Of a stretch of DNA of 64,000 nt, positions 48,818-57,459 are shown piece by piece. The stretch spans positions 744,001-808,000 of the forward strand of contig NZ_CP028942.1 in NCBI RefSeq assembly GCF_013307225.1. The letters are read 5' to 3'. A program made the translations under genes and the position numbers. Source of the DNA: Polynucleobacter tropicus. GTDB taxonomy: Bacteria; Pseudomonadota; Gammaproteobacteria; Burkholderiales; Burkholderiaceae. Within the stretch, counting starts at the first letter, position 1. Each line of letters opens with the position of its first letter. Below the pieces are notes generated by a model, which worked only from the letters and a program-made list of their open reading frames with translations, made no database searches and was not told the DNA's origin.

Positions 48818-49798
48818 TCATCCCTTCAAATGGGTTCTAGGGTTGAAATCAAAAGCCTTCTCAAAGTTTTGATACGCCTCTTTGCGAGCATCGGTATCAG
48901 CGGGAGGTAGTGAAATAGTTGGAACTACATATAAGTCCCCAGGTTCCGCGCTTGGTATGCCTTTGCCCTTAAGGCGCATTTTTCGACCGGCAATGGTACC
49001 TGCAGGTATCTTCAGTTCCAGGGTTGATCCAGCAGGAGTTGGAACATTCACTGTGGTACCAAGGGCGGCTTCCCATGGCGCAAGAGGGATATCAATGAAG
49101 ACATCTTTTCCATCGACGCGATAAATGGGGTTTGCATGAAAATCAATTTCGAGAAAGAGATCGCCTGCAGGACCTTGACCAACGCCTGGACCACCTTGTC
49201 CAGAAAGTCTGAGATTCTGACCTGCTTTAATGCCTTTTGGAATGCTTACGTCTAATTTACGTTCTTGTGTGATCACGTGACCGCTAGCATCCATGGCCGG
49301 CATGTGCAGGGCAATAGTTCGCTTAGCACCGTTATAAGCATCGGCAAGATCAATCAATATTTTGGCATGATGATCTTGCCCTTTGAAATTCATGCCTTGG
49401 CGTGTATGACTACCTTTACCGCCTTGACGATGTTTTCCTCTGCCAAATAACGATTCAAAAAATTCGCTTTGATCGCCTTCAAAGCCGCCACCATATCCAG
49501 GATGGCCACCGCCAAAGCCGCCATCGGAATATTCAAAGCCTTCATTCCAGTCTGGCGGGGGAGTGAAGTCTTGTCCATTTTTCCAGTTAGCGCCAAAGCG
49601 ATCGTAAGCAGCACGCTTCTCGGTATCTTTTAATACAGCGTAGGCTTCACCAATTTCTTTGAACTTTTCTTCGGCACCAGATTCTTTATTGACATCTGGG
49701 TGATACTTGCGAGCCATCTTCCGATAGGCCGATTTGATTTCCGCCTCGGTGGCTGTGCGAGCAACACCGAGGGTCTCGTAATAATCCCTAAATTTCAT
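48818..49798 (-). CDS. cbpA: Curved DNA-binding DnaJ-class co-chaperone CbpA
   Basis: A 326-residue type II J-protein. The J-domain has HPD at 33-35, followed by a Gly/Phe-rich region (about 75-125) and two beta-barrel client domains, with no zinc-finger, as in CbpA. It stimulates DnaK and, in E. coli, also binds curved DNA in stationary phase. Start MKFRDYYETLGV is typical. It pairs with cbpM downstream. Confidence 0.92.
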   Translation of the reverse strand: MKFRDYYETLGVARTATEAEIKSAYRKMARKYHPDVNKESGAEEKFKEIGEAYAVLKDTEKRAAYDRFGANWKNGQDFTPPPDWNEGFEYSDGGFGGGHPGYGGGFEGDQSEFFESLFGRGKHRQGGKGSHTRQGMNFKGQDHHAKILIDLADAYNGAKRTIALHMPAMDASGHVITQERKLDVSIPKGIKAGQNLRLSGQGGPGVGQGPAGDLFLEIDFHANPIYRVDGKDVFIDIPLAPWEAALGTTVNVPTPAGSTLELKIPAGTIAGRKMRLKGKGIPSAEPGDLYVVPTISLPPADTDARKEAYQNFEKAFDFNPRTHLKG

Positions 49799-49818
49799 AT
49801 GCCTGCGTTAATTCCTCT

Positions 49819-49858
49819 ATTAATCCTTAACCAATCAATACTGCGTTATTGGATTAAT
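49819..49858. repeat. Bulged inverted repeat between the uxaA-type gene and cbpA
   Basis: ATTAATCC-TTAA-CCAAT (49819-49835) faces ATTGGATTAAT (ending at 49858). The arms pair except for an internal bulge. The element lies in the 72-base gap after cbpA's start region and before the dehydratase stop. No T-run; purpose unclear. Confidence 0.4.
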
Positions 49859-49870
49859 TCTACAGGCGTA

Positions 49871-51418
49871 TTAGCTCATTACGCCAATTTGCCAAGGTAC
49901 AAATTCATAGTCTCCTAGACCCAAAAGCTCACTCTTGGATGGTTCTCCAGACGCCGTTCTAAGGAATAATTCAAATATGCGTTGACCCATCTCCTGGACA
50001 GAGACTGTGCCGTCCAAAATTTCTCCGCAGTTAATGTCCATATCTTCAGTAAGACGCTGATACATAGGGGTATTCGTAGCCAATTTAAGGCATGGCGCAG
50101 GTTTAGATCCAAACATAGAGCCGCGTCCAGTAGTGAAGGCAACGAGATTCGCGCCGCCGGCAATTTGACCGGTTGCTGATACAGGGTCAAATCCAGGGGT
50201 ATCCATAAATACAAAGCCTTTCGTAGTAACTGGCTCTGCATATTTATAGACTTCCATTAATGGACCAGTCCCACCTTTCATGGAAGAGCCTAATGACTTC
50301 TCAAAAATATTAGCTAGTCCACCAATTTGATTTCCTGGGCTAACTTGGCCGTTAATTTGCACATCGCGTCCAACTGAGTATTCATCCTTCCACCAACGAA
50401 TACGTTTAATCAGTTTTTCACCAATTTCTTTGCTGGCTGCGCGGCGGGTAAGCGTATGTTCAACGCCATAAATCTCAGGAGTCTCGGACAAAATACCCGT
50501 ACCACCATGGCGAGACAGAATATCAATTGCTGCGCCCAGTGCTGGGTTGGCTGTAATGGATGAGAAGCCATCAGAGCCTCCGCACTGAAGGCCTACTGTA
50601 AGGTGACTTGCAGATACTGTTTGGCGTTTAGCTTTATTTGCTTCAGGCAACAAGGCTTTAACTGCTTCAATACCGGCTTCAATGGTTTTGCGTGTACCGC
50701 CAGACTCTTGCATGATGAAGGTGTGCAAATTGGAGCCTTCTTTTAGGTCCTCTTGCTCCATTAAGCCTTTTAGTTGATTGCGCTCGCAACCAAGACCCAC
50801 AATTAATGCAGCAGCAAGGTTAGGGTGACGAGCATAGCCTGCCATAGTGCGACGAAGTAACTGCATCGGCTCGCCACTCATTTCCATTCCACAACCGATA
50901 CCGTGGCTAAACGCAACAACCCCATCAACATTCGGAAAATCTTTTAAACGTTCGGGGGTGAAATACGCCGCAATTTTGTTTACTACAGTAGCGGAGCAGT
51001 TAACGGTCGACAAAATACCAATGAAATTACGAGTGCCCACTTTGCCATTTGCTCGGACATAGCCTTGGAAGGTTGCGCGCTCAGATTCGGGCAGCATTTG
51101 AGTGGGCTTGTATTCGCTGGCATGCGCATAATCGCGATCAAATTCACGGAACTCGGTATTGTGGCTGTGAACCATCGTGCCGGGCTCAATATCCGTATTG
51201 GCAAAACCAACGGTGACGTTGTATTTAAGAATGGGTTCACCTTTAAGAATCTTTTTGGCGGCAATTTTGTAGCCTGCAGGTACTTGGCTGCGACTTGTAA
51301 AGTTTTCGCTAGGCACTTCAGTGCCAATGCCCACATCTATTCGAGCAACAACGATGTTGTCGTTCGGGTGTAGGCGGATGATTGGGCCGGCTAATTTTTT
51401 TTCAGAGATTTCAATCAT
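49871..51418 (-). CDS. UxaA/GarD family sugar-acid dehydratase
   Basis: A 515-residue enzyme of the altronate/galactarate dehydratase family. An N-terminal SAF domain (about 1-100, with HPNDNIVVARIDVGIGTEV) is followed by the dehydratase core (GYVRANGKVGTRNFIGILSTVNCSATV, VVAFSHGIGCGMEMSGEP, GLQCGGSDGFSSITANPALG). The family makes 2-keto-3-deoxy sugar acids using iron. Whether this one acts on altronate, galactarate or another acid cannot be told. It follows a tctC gene by 27 bases in what looks like a catabolic island. Confidence 0.85.
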   Translation of the reverse strand: MIEISEKKLAGPIIRLHPNDNIVVARIDVGIGTEVPSENFTSRSQVPAGYKIAAKKILKGEPILKYNVTVGFANTDIEPGTMVHSHNTEFREFDRDYAHASEYKPTQMLPESERATFQGYVRANGKVGTRNFIGILSTVNCSATVVNKIAAYFTPERLKDFPNVDGVVAFSHGIGCGMEMSGEPMQLLRRTMAGYARHPNLAAALIVGLGCERNQLKGLMEQEDLKEGSNLHTFIMQESGGTRKTIEAGIEAVKALLPEANKAKRQTVSASHLTVGLQCGGSDGFSSITANPALGAAIDILSRHGGTGILSETPEIYGVEHTLTRRAASKEIGEKLIKRIRWWKDEYSVGRDVQINGQVSPGNQIGGLANIFEKSLGSSMKGGTGPLMEVYKYAEPVTTKGFVFMDTPGFDPVSATGQIAGGANLVAFTTGRGSMFGSKPAPCLKLATNTPMYQRLTEDMDINCGEILDGTVSVQEMGQRIFELFLRTASGEPSKSELLGLGDYEFVPWQIGVMS

Positions 51419-51445
51419 GGAATGCTTTCTAGTAAATGAATTTAA

Positions 51446-52408
51446 TTATTCTGCAGTGGCGCCAGATTTCTTGACGATCGGGCCCCATTTGGCAACTTCA
51501 GATTTGATGTAATCACCTAGCTGGCTGGGAGTGCTAGTGACAATGTCAAATCCTTTGCCATTGATCTGACTTTTAATCTCGGGATTATTTAATACTGTAT
51601 TCAATTGAGAATTGAGTTTGTCAATAATTGCCTTTGGGGTGTTAGCAGGGGCAACAATCGCGTACACCAACTCAACTTCAAACTTTGGAAGAAATTCAGA
51701 AATAGCTGGGATATCAGGCGCGTTTGGCGAACGCTTAAGGCTCGTGATTCCTAATGGAATTAATTTTCCTGAACGAACATAAGGAAGCGCTGCAGGCGTG
51801 CCAACTAAAGCTGTTTCAATCTGCCCACCCAGTACATCGGTAAGTGCTGGCGCTGCGCCTTTATATGGAACGTGCAGGATGTCGGTTCCTGCTTGTGTAT
51901 TAAAGAGCTCACCACCTAAATGCAAGGGGGTGCCTGCACCCGAGGAAGCAAAGCTAACTTTGTTTGGATTTGCTTTAGCGTATGCAATAAGTTCGGGGAT
52001 CGTTTTAAAAGGGGCTGAGGGATTGGCAACAAATAACAATGAGGAAGAAGCAACTAATGAGACTGGTGAGAAATCTTTGATGAGGTTGTAATTCAGCTTT
52101 TTGTAAAGAGTTTCATTGATAGCTTGAGTTCCTACCATCATTAAAAACAATGTGTAGCCATCTGGTTTTGAATTTGCCACGTACTCTGCCGCTAAGTTAG
52201 CGCCAGCGCCTGGTTTGTTTTCAATAATGATGGGTTGCCCAAGATTTTCACCAAGCTTTGGTGTGAAGCCTCGAGCCAGAACATCAGAAGGGCCTCCAGC
52301 TGCGAATGGAATAACCAATTTAATCGGCTGAGAAGGGTAGCTTTGAGCTTGCACATTAAAGGCAAAGCAAATACTGACTAGCGACAATGCTAAAAATACT
52401 TTTCTCAT
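51446..52408 (-). CDS. TctC/Bug periplasmic binding protein
   Basis: A 320-residue exported Bug protein: signal peptide ending FNVQAQ, then YPSQPIKLVIPFAAGGPSDVLARG, IIENKPGAGANLAAEYVANSKPDGYTLFLM and VSFASSGAGTPLHLGGELF. It likely presents the substrate of the adjoining dehydratase genes to a membrane partner encoded elsewhere, since no TctAB genes are present. It is divergent from the enolase-superfamily gene with a 61-base gap. Confidence 0.9.
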   Translation of the reverse strand: MRKVFLALSLVSICFAFNVQAQSYPSQPIKLVIPFAAGGPSDVLARGFTPKLGENLGQPIIIENKPGAGANLAAEYVANSKPDGYTLFLMMVGTQAINETLYKKLNYNLIKDFSPVSLVASSSLLFVANPSAPFKTIPELIAYAKANPNKVSFASSGAGTPLHLGGELFNTQAGTDILHVPYKGAAPALTDVLGGQIETALVGTPAALPYVRSGKLIPLGITSLKRSPNAPDIPAISEFLPKFEVELVYAIVAPANTPKAIIDKLNSQLNTVLNNPEIKSQINGKGFDIVTSTPSQLGDYIKSEVAKWGPIVKKSGATAE

Positions 52409-52469
52409 GTAATGTTCTCCCTAATTATTTTTTTAATCGTTTCTTTTAGTGTATTAGTTAATTTTTAAT

Positions 52470-53615
52470 ATGAAAATTACTCAGGCTCTCATTTTTCCGT
52501 TATCCATCCCATTGATTGAGCCAATCAAGATGGCTAAGGAAGTGATCGTTGATGCCAAAACTGTATTGGTAGGCTTGACTGATGAAGATGGCCGCCAAGG
52601 TTGGGGGGAAGCGTCAGTAGCGCCTCTGATGACGGGCGAGACCCTTGATAGTTTGCTTGCCAGTGTTAAATACTTGGCGGAAAAAGTACGCACAACAGAA
52701 TGGGCTGATCCCAAAGGATTTATTAGCCAGCTTGATGCAATTCTATATGGCAATCCATCCGCAAAGTCTTGTTTAGAAATGGCATTGCTTGATTTATATA
52801 CACAAAAGAAATCCATTCCTCTTTGGAAATACTTACAGTCATTAAGCAATGGAAATGCTGTAGCAAGTCCAAATGAGATACCACTCCTAAGAATGCTTGG
52901 TGGCAGTTTAGAAAAAGAGATTGAAGATGCAAAAACATTTCGCCAAGCTGGATTTAAGCATTGGAAAATCAAGATTGGACTTTTATCTTTAGATGAAGAC
53001 TTGCATCGCGTTAAGGTATTGTCTGAGTTGTTAAAGGGCGATGTCGTTTCAGTTGATGCCAATGGCGCCATGTCTTTAGAAGATGCAATTTGTTTCTGCG
53101 AATCTACAGAAGCTAAAAATTTATCTTTCGCAGAGCAATTGATCAATGCGAATTCTTCTCTAGAGGATTTTGTGAAACTTAAGAAGCATTCTGCAATCCC
53201 CATTGCTTTGGATGAATCTATCCATGGCATCCAAGAAATTGAAGAGTTTATGAAGGCTAAAGCTTTTAATGGGGCAAGTCTTAAATTGATTAAAACGGGC
53301 GGGATTCTAGAAGCGTGGACTTGCGCCCAGACCTTGCGTGAAAAGAGTTTTAAGCTTAATTTGGCATGCAAAGTTGCGGAAACATCCTTATCGGGTGCGG
53401 CAACTGCTTCAATTGGCTTTGCCTTAGGCGAGGTTCCCTGGGGATTTAGCATGTCAAATCAATATCTACAGTTTGATATTTGCGACAAGCCATTGCGAGC
53501 CAATCAGGGGCATTTGGATTGCGCCCAAATGAATATCGTTGGGGTTGGCATTACTCCCAATATCAGTCGCGTTAAAGATGCTGTGGCCCAAGGTTATTCA
53601 ACTATTCAATATTAA
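52470..53615 (+). CDS. Enolase-superfamily enzyme (muconate lactonizing/mandelate racemase type)
   Basis: A 381-residue enzyme with the enolase capping domain (1-130) and a TIM barrel carrying the KxK motif (Lys166, Lys168), metal ligands Asp196 in SVDANG, Glu222 in FAEQ and Asp248 in ALDES, and a second base-side lysine near 272-275 in LKLIKTGG. That set places it in the muconate-lactonizing subgroup, which includes cycloisomerases, epimerases and acid-sugar dehydratases. The substrate is unknown; the neighbours suggest a sugar acid or lactone. Its 3' end overlaps the convergent dehydrogenase gene by 14 bases. Confidence 0.83.
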   Translation: MKITQALIFPLSIPLIEPIKMAKEVIVDAKTVLVGLTDEDGRQGWGEASVAPLMTGETLDSLLASVKYLAEKVRTTEWADPKGFISQLDAILYGNPSAKSCLEMALLDLYTQKKSIPLWKYLQSLSNGNAVASPNEIPLLRMLGGSLEKEIEDAKTFRQAGFKHWKIKIGLLSLDEDLHRVKVLSELLKGDVVSVDANGAMSLEDAICFCESTEAKNLSFAEQLINANSSLEDFVKLKKHSAIPIALDESIHGIQEIEEFMKAKAFNGASLKLIKTGGILEAWTCAQTLREKSFKLNLACKVAETSLSGAATASIGFALGEVPWGFSMSNQYLQFDICDKPLRANQGHLDCAQMNIVGVGITPNISRVKDAVAQGYSTIQY

Positions 53616-54537
53616 GAACATCAAATGCAGCTTTTAATCTGCGTGAATAAGAGTCGGATACCTGAGCAATTTCTTCGGGGCTCCACTTACGAAAACCTTC
53701 ACCGGCTTTCATGCCAGTTTTACCATCAGCCATAAGTTGTACAACCTTCGGTGGTAGGGTGGTGATGTTTGAAAGGGATGGGTAGATCTCTTTTGCGGCA
53801 TTAGCCATTCCGTCCCAGCCTGAGATTTCTTTTTGCGTCATTGGACCAACGGCTGCATAACGAAATCCAAAGCTATAACGTACTGCATCGTCGATATCCT
53901 CTGGAGTAGCAATACCTTCCTGCACTAGCGACAAAGCCTCTCTCATGAGGGCATGTTGAATGCGGTTTGCCAGAAATCCTGGAATATCTTTCTTAACTAG
54001 AACCGGCTTCTTATCAACCGACCTATAGAGCTCACAAGCTTGCTCCGCGTATTGAATATCTGTCTTTTGACCCATGACAATTTCAACTAATGGCACTACT
54101 TCGGCAGGCATGAAGTAGTGTGCGCCCATCATGCGGTTTGCAGTTTTCAAGCCCTCAGCTATTTTGCTGATTGGGAAACCGGAGCTATTGCTTCCAATGG
54201 GAATATTTGCTGGAACTACTTGATCTAGATATTTGAAAACCTCTTGTTTTAATGCAAGGTTCTCTGCAACGGTTTCGATGACCCACATGGAATCATTCCA
54301 CCCCTGGTATTCCTCCACTATTCCAACGACCTGCTGCTTCTTGATGTCAGCTTGATCTTTGGTGGCATTGTCTCCTTCCACGCCAATTTTCTTTGCAAGG
54401 GTGAGGGCCTTATCAAGGCAGGCCTCCGCCTTTTCTTTATTTCTTCCAAGGATGGTTACAGGGATGCTGCGGGCTAAAAATCCAGCGGCAATACCTGCGC
54501 CCATGATTCCGGTTCCAACAACGACTACAGATTTCAT
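53602..54537 (-). CDS. 3-hydroxyacyl-CoA dehydrogenase-family oxidoreductase
   Basis: A 311-residue NAD-dependent dehydrogenase. The Rossmann motif is GTGIMGAGIA at the N-terminus, NSSGFPISKIA is in the catalytic region, MMGAHYFMPAEVVPLVEIV carries the catalytic histidine, and a C-terminal helical domain (FLANRIQHALMREALSLV) completes the fold. Besides 3-hydroxybutyryl-CoA dehydrogenases, the family includes L-gulonate 3-dehydrogenase and carnitine dehydrogenase; within a sugar-acid island a hydroxyacid dehydrogenase role is plausible. It is divergent from the SMP-30 gene across a region with an inverted site pair. Confidence 0.8.
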   Translation of the reverse strand: MKSVVVVGTGIMGAGIAAGFLARSIPVTILGRNKEKAEACLDKALTLAKKIGVEGDNATKDQADIKKQQVVGIVEEYQGWNDSMWVIETVAENLALKQEVFKYLDQVVPANIPIGSNSSGFPISKIAEGLKTANRMMGAHYFMPAEVVPLVEIVMGQKTDIQYAEQACELYRSVDKKPVLVKKDIPGFLANRIQHALMREALSLVQEGIATPEDIDDAVRYSFGFRYAAVGPMTQKEISGWDGMANAAKEIYPSLSNITTLPPKVVQLMADGKTGMKAGEGFRKWSPEEIAQVSDSYSRRLKAAFDVLNIE

Positions 54538-54548
54538 ATTTATAAACC

Positions 54549-54565
54549 TATACGGCTAAGTAATT
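54549..54565. promoter_or_regulatory. Left copy of inverted operator-like site
   Basis: TATACGGCTAAGTAATT, 12 bases before the dehydrogenase start codon. The inverted counterpart at 54640-54656 differs at 2 of 17 positions. A candidate target of the GntR regulator encoded two genes downstream. Confidence 0.6.
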
Positions 54566-54639
54566 ATTTGATTAGAAGGTGATGCGTTAATAATTGCGTA
54601 AGATTAGCATTAATTATGGTTTAATAGTGAAACCTTAAA

Positions 54640-54656
54640 AATAACTTATCCGTATA
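54640..54656. promoter_or_regulatory. Right copy of inverted operator-like site
   Basis: AATAACTTATCCGTATA, whose reverse complement matches the left copy at 15 of 17 bases. It lies 22 bases before the SMP-30 start, so the pair brackets the divergent promoter region. Confidence 0.6.
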
Positions 54657-54677
54657 ACTAATTCGAGGAGACAAAGC

Positions 54678-55610
54678 GTGACCATGCATAACCCCTTCCA
54701 GCCAGTAGAAAAAATCAAAACGGAAGTTTTTGCAACAATGCCAGAGAAATTCAGAAAGAAATCTCGTACTGGCTGGTCAGATCCAAACCGTCAGGGAGCA
54801 GAAGTAGAGTGCTTCTTGGAGGGCCCATCCTTTGATCGCGAAGGTAACTTGTGGTTTGTTGATATCCCCTTTGGCCGCATTTTCAGAATCGACACCAAAG
54901 GCAATTGGGAATTAATTACTCAATATGATGGATGGCCAAATGGATTGAAGTTCCACAAAGATGGTCGCGCATTCATTTGTGACTACAAAGCAGGATTGTT
55001 GGCTTTAGATCCAAAAACAGGAAAAATTGAAACTATCCTGGGATCCATGTATAGCGAGAACTTCAAGGGTTTAAACGACCTTCACTTCGCATCCAATGGT
55101 GACCTATATTTCACGGATCAAGGTCAGACCGGCATCGCAGATCCAACAGGACGTGTATTCAGATTGCGTGCAAACGGTCAATTGGATCGCTTGGCGTTAA
55201 ACGTTCCAAGCCCTAACGGCATTACTTTAAACACTCAAGAGAAGCATGTATTTGTTGCAGCTACTCGATCACAGCAAATTTGGCGTCTACCTTTAATGGC
55301 CGATGGTTCGGTTTCCAAGACCGGTGTGGCTATTCAGTTAACTGGTGGTGTTGCAGGTCCTGATGGTATTGAGATGGATTCTGAGAATGGTTTGTTGGTA
55401 TGCCACCTGGGAATCGGCATCTGGAGATTTGACAGCAACATGCTGCCAACCCATTTAATCTATTCCGAGAACCCACATCACCACCACTTAGCAAATATGT
55501 GCTTTGGTGGCCCTGACAATAAAGATCTCTACATTACCGAATCTTTGTCAGGCGATATTTTGAAAGTAACTTTGCCAGTGGCTGGCAAAAAAATGTTTGG
55601 ACTTTCCTAA
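54678..55610 (+). CDS. SMP-30/gluconolactonase-family lactonase
   Basis: A 310-residue six-bladed propeller hydrolase. Signatures are EGPSFDREGNLWFVDIPFGRIFRI, PNGLKFHKDGRAFICDYKAGLLALD, GLNDLHFASNGDLYFTDQG and PNGITLNTQEKHVFVAATRSQQIW, which include the metal-binding Glu, Asn and Asp positions of the family. Enzymes of this kind open sugar-acid lactones. The GTG at 54678 has GAGGAG at seven bases and is preferred; an in-frame ATG is six bases later. It leads the operon SMP-30, gntR, ldh2, tctC. Confidence 0.87.
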   Translation: MTMHNPFQPVEKIKTEVFATMPEKFRKKSRTGWSDPNRQGAEVECFLEGPSFDREGNLWFVDIPFGRIFRIDTKGNWELITQYDGWPNGLKFHKDGRAFICDYKAGLLALDPKTGKIETILGSMYSENFKGLNDLHFASNGDLYFTDQGQTGIADPTGRVFRLRANGQLDRLALNVPSPNGITLNTQEKHVFVAATRSQQIWRLPLMADGSVSKTGVAIQLTGGVAGPDGIEMDSENGLLVCHLGIGIWRFDSNMLPTHLIYSENPHHHHLANMCFGGPDNKDLYITESLSGDILKVTLPVAGKKMFGLS

Positions 55611-55611
55611 A

Positions 55612-56346
55612 TTGTCTGAGCGATTGCCGTTATACAAGTCTCTAGCGAATACGCTAGAGCAACGTATTTATAACGGAGACTGGCCGGTGGGGTCTGTCTT
55701 GCCTGCTGAGGCAGACCTGTGCCGAGACTTTGGGTCTAGTCGACATACTTTGCGACATGCTTTGCAGATTTTGGAAGCGAATGGATTGATCTATCGCCAT
55801 CAAGGCGCACCTACAAAAGTCGTATCCCGCCAACGTTTGCGTCGTTTCACGCAAAGCTTTAATTCCCCGATTGATATTTTGAGCTATTCACGAGATACCT
55901 ATCGCGAGAACTTAGTTGAGGAATATATCGAGTTAGATCAATCCTTGAGTCAAATCGTTGGCGCTCCGGTTGGATCTTCTTGGTATCACATTGGTGGAAT
56001 ACGCAAACGCCAAAAGCTGGAAGAGGTTATTGCGTGGACAGATATTTATATCCTGCCGCAGTTTGCATCTTTGACTAAAGACCCTGAGCACACTCAAGTA
56101 ATGGTGTACGAGCAGATTGAAAAGAAATATGGGGCTCGTATTGAACGTGCTGAAGTGGATGTTTATGCAGGAGCCGCATCGCCTGTTATTTCCAAAAAGT
56201 TGAATATAGAGCCCAATGCCTCATGCTTGGTAATTATTCGTCGCTATTTTGATGACCAAGATAAGTTGTTTGAGGTAACGGTCACGCACCATCCAGAAAA
56301 TAAATACAAATACAGCATGGAATTTAAAGCGAGCTCAGAGGTATAA
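55612..56346 (+). CDS. GntR-family transcriptional regulator (HutC/UTRA type)
   Basis: A 244-residue regulator with a winged helix (PLYKSLANTLEQRIYNGDWPVGSVLPAEADLCRDFGSSRHTLRHALQILEANGLIYRHQG) and a C-terminal UTRA effector domain ending near SMEFKA. It begins at a TTG right after the lactonase stop; another TTG at 55597 would overlap. It probably senses the pathway substrate and controls the divergent operons through the inverted sites at 54549-54656, which is inference. The next gene starts six bases after its stop. Confidence 0.85.
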   Translation: MSERLPLYKSLANTLEQRIYNGDWPVGSVLPAEADLCRDFGSSRHTLRHALQILEANGLIYRHQGAPTKVVSRQRLRRFTQSFNSPIDILSYSRDTYRENLVEEYIELDQSLSQIVGAPVGSSWYHIGGIRKRQKLEEVIAWTDIYILPQFASLTKDPEHTQVMVYEQIEKKYGARIERAEVDVYAGAASPVISKKLNIEPNASCLVIIRRYFDDQDKLFEVTVTHHPENKYKYSMEFKASSEV

Positions 56347-56352
56347 ATCACG

Positions 56353-57402
56353 ATGAAATATTTATCCATTGCAGATGCAGAAGGTTTTATTGCTAGTGCT
56401 CTTGAAGCGGAAAAAGTGCCTGCAGCGGATGCGAAAATTATTGCTAATTTGATGGTGCAGTCAGATTTGGCTGGTGCTGATGGGCATGGCATCTTCCGAT
56501 TACCCGCTTACCTGAAGAGAATTCGTGCTGGCGGTGTAAATCTTCAGCCCAATATTCGTGTTGAACGTGAGCAGGGTGCGACGGCACTTATTAATGGCGA
56601 CAATGCATTAGGTCATTTAGTTATGAATCGCGCAGTAGAGCTAGCGCTTGAGAAGGTGAAACAACACAGCGTCTGCTGGATTGGCAGCCATTTTGGAAAT
56701 CATTCTGGCGCTGCTTCGGTTTATGTTCGTAAACTAGCCGAGCAAGGATATATTGGCATTTACATGGCTGTAGGTAATGCAAATCATATGGCTCCATGGG
56801 GTGGAATTGATTTGCTCTTATCAACCAACCCGATTGCTATTGCGGTTCCTGCTGGCAAAGAGCCGATTGTCTTGTTGGATATAGCAACTACAGTCGCCGC
56901 CTACGGCAAAGTAAAAGTGGCCGCGCAAAAGGGCGAATCCATTCCTGATGATTGGATGATTGATAAACAAGGCAAACCGATTACAGATCCTAAGCGATCT
57001 GCTGAAGGCTCTTTATTGCCTATCGGTGGTTACAAAGGCTATGGTTTGGCGGTCATGATTGGCCTATTGGCTGGTGCTTTAAATAATGCGGCAGTAGGCA
57101 AGGGAACTATTGATTTCAATGCTCACCATGATTTGGTTACCAATACTGGGCAAACGATTATTGCGGTGGATCCAAGCGCTTTTGGCAACAAGGATGATTT
57201 CATTGCTCGGGTGATTGAGTTGGTGAATGATTTAAAGAGCTCAACAACCCTTCCGGGTGTTAAGGAAATTCGTGTGCCAGGAGAAGGTGCCGCCAAAACT
57301 ATGGCAGAAAGACAGAAACTGGGCATACCAGTTTCGCCCGAACTATTAGATGCCTTAAATGCCTGCGCTAGAGAATGCGGAATCACATCACTAGTACTGT
57401 AA
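56353..57402 (+). CDS. Malate/L-lactate dehydrogenase (Ldh2) family oxidoreductase
   Basis: A 349-residue NAD(P)-dependent hydroxyacid dehydrogenase of the type that includes ureidoglycolate, malate/sulfolactate and 2,3-diketogulonate dehydrogenases. It has SDLAGADGHGIFRLPAYLKRIRAGG, HFGNHSGAASVYVRKL, STNPIAIAVPAG and GYKGYGLAVMI. The fold is distinct from classical LDH. Its position in the lactonase/dehydratase island suggests it oxidises or reduces a keto or hydroxy acid intermediate; the actual substrate is unknown. Confidence 0.88.
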   Translation: MKYLSIADAEGFIASALEAEKVPAADAKIIANLMVQSDLAGADGHGIFRLPAYLKRIRAGGVNLQPNIRVEREQGATALINGDNALGHLVMNRAVELALEKVKQHSVCWIGSHFGNHSGAASVYVRKLAEQGYIGIYMAVGNANHMAPWGGIDLLLSTNPIAIAVPAGKEPIVLLDIATTVAAYGKVKVAAQKGESIPDDWMIDKQGKPITDPKRSAEGSLLPIGGYKGYGLAVMIGLLAGALNNAAVGKGTIDFNAHHDLVTNTGQTIIAVDPSAFGNKDDFIARVIELVNDLKSSTTLPGVKEIRVPGEGAAKTMAERQKLGIPVSPELLDALNACARECGITSLVL

Positions 57403-57459
57403 AAATTCTGGAGGAGACAATATGTTTAAAAAAATATATATAAAAACATAGCAATTAGT

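Noticed and set aside
52481..53452. Long open frame (about 320 codons) on the minus strand opposite the enolase-superfamily gene
   Set aside because: The plus-strand protein has full catalytic motifs; the antisense frame has no recognisable family and is a shadow of the codon pattern.
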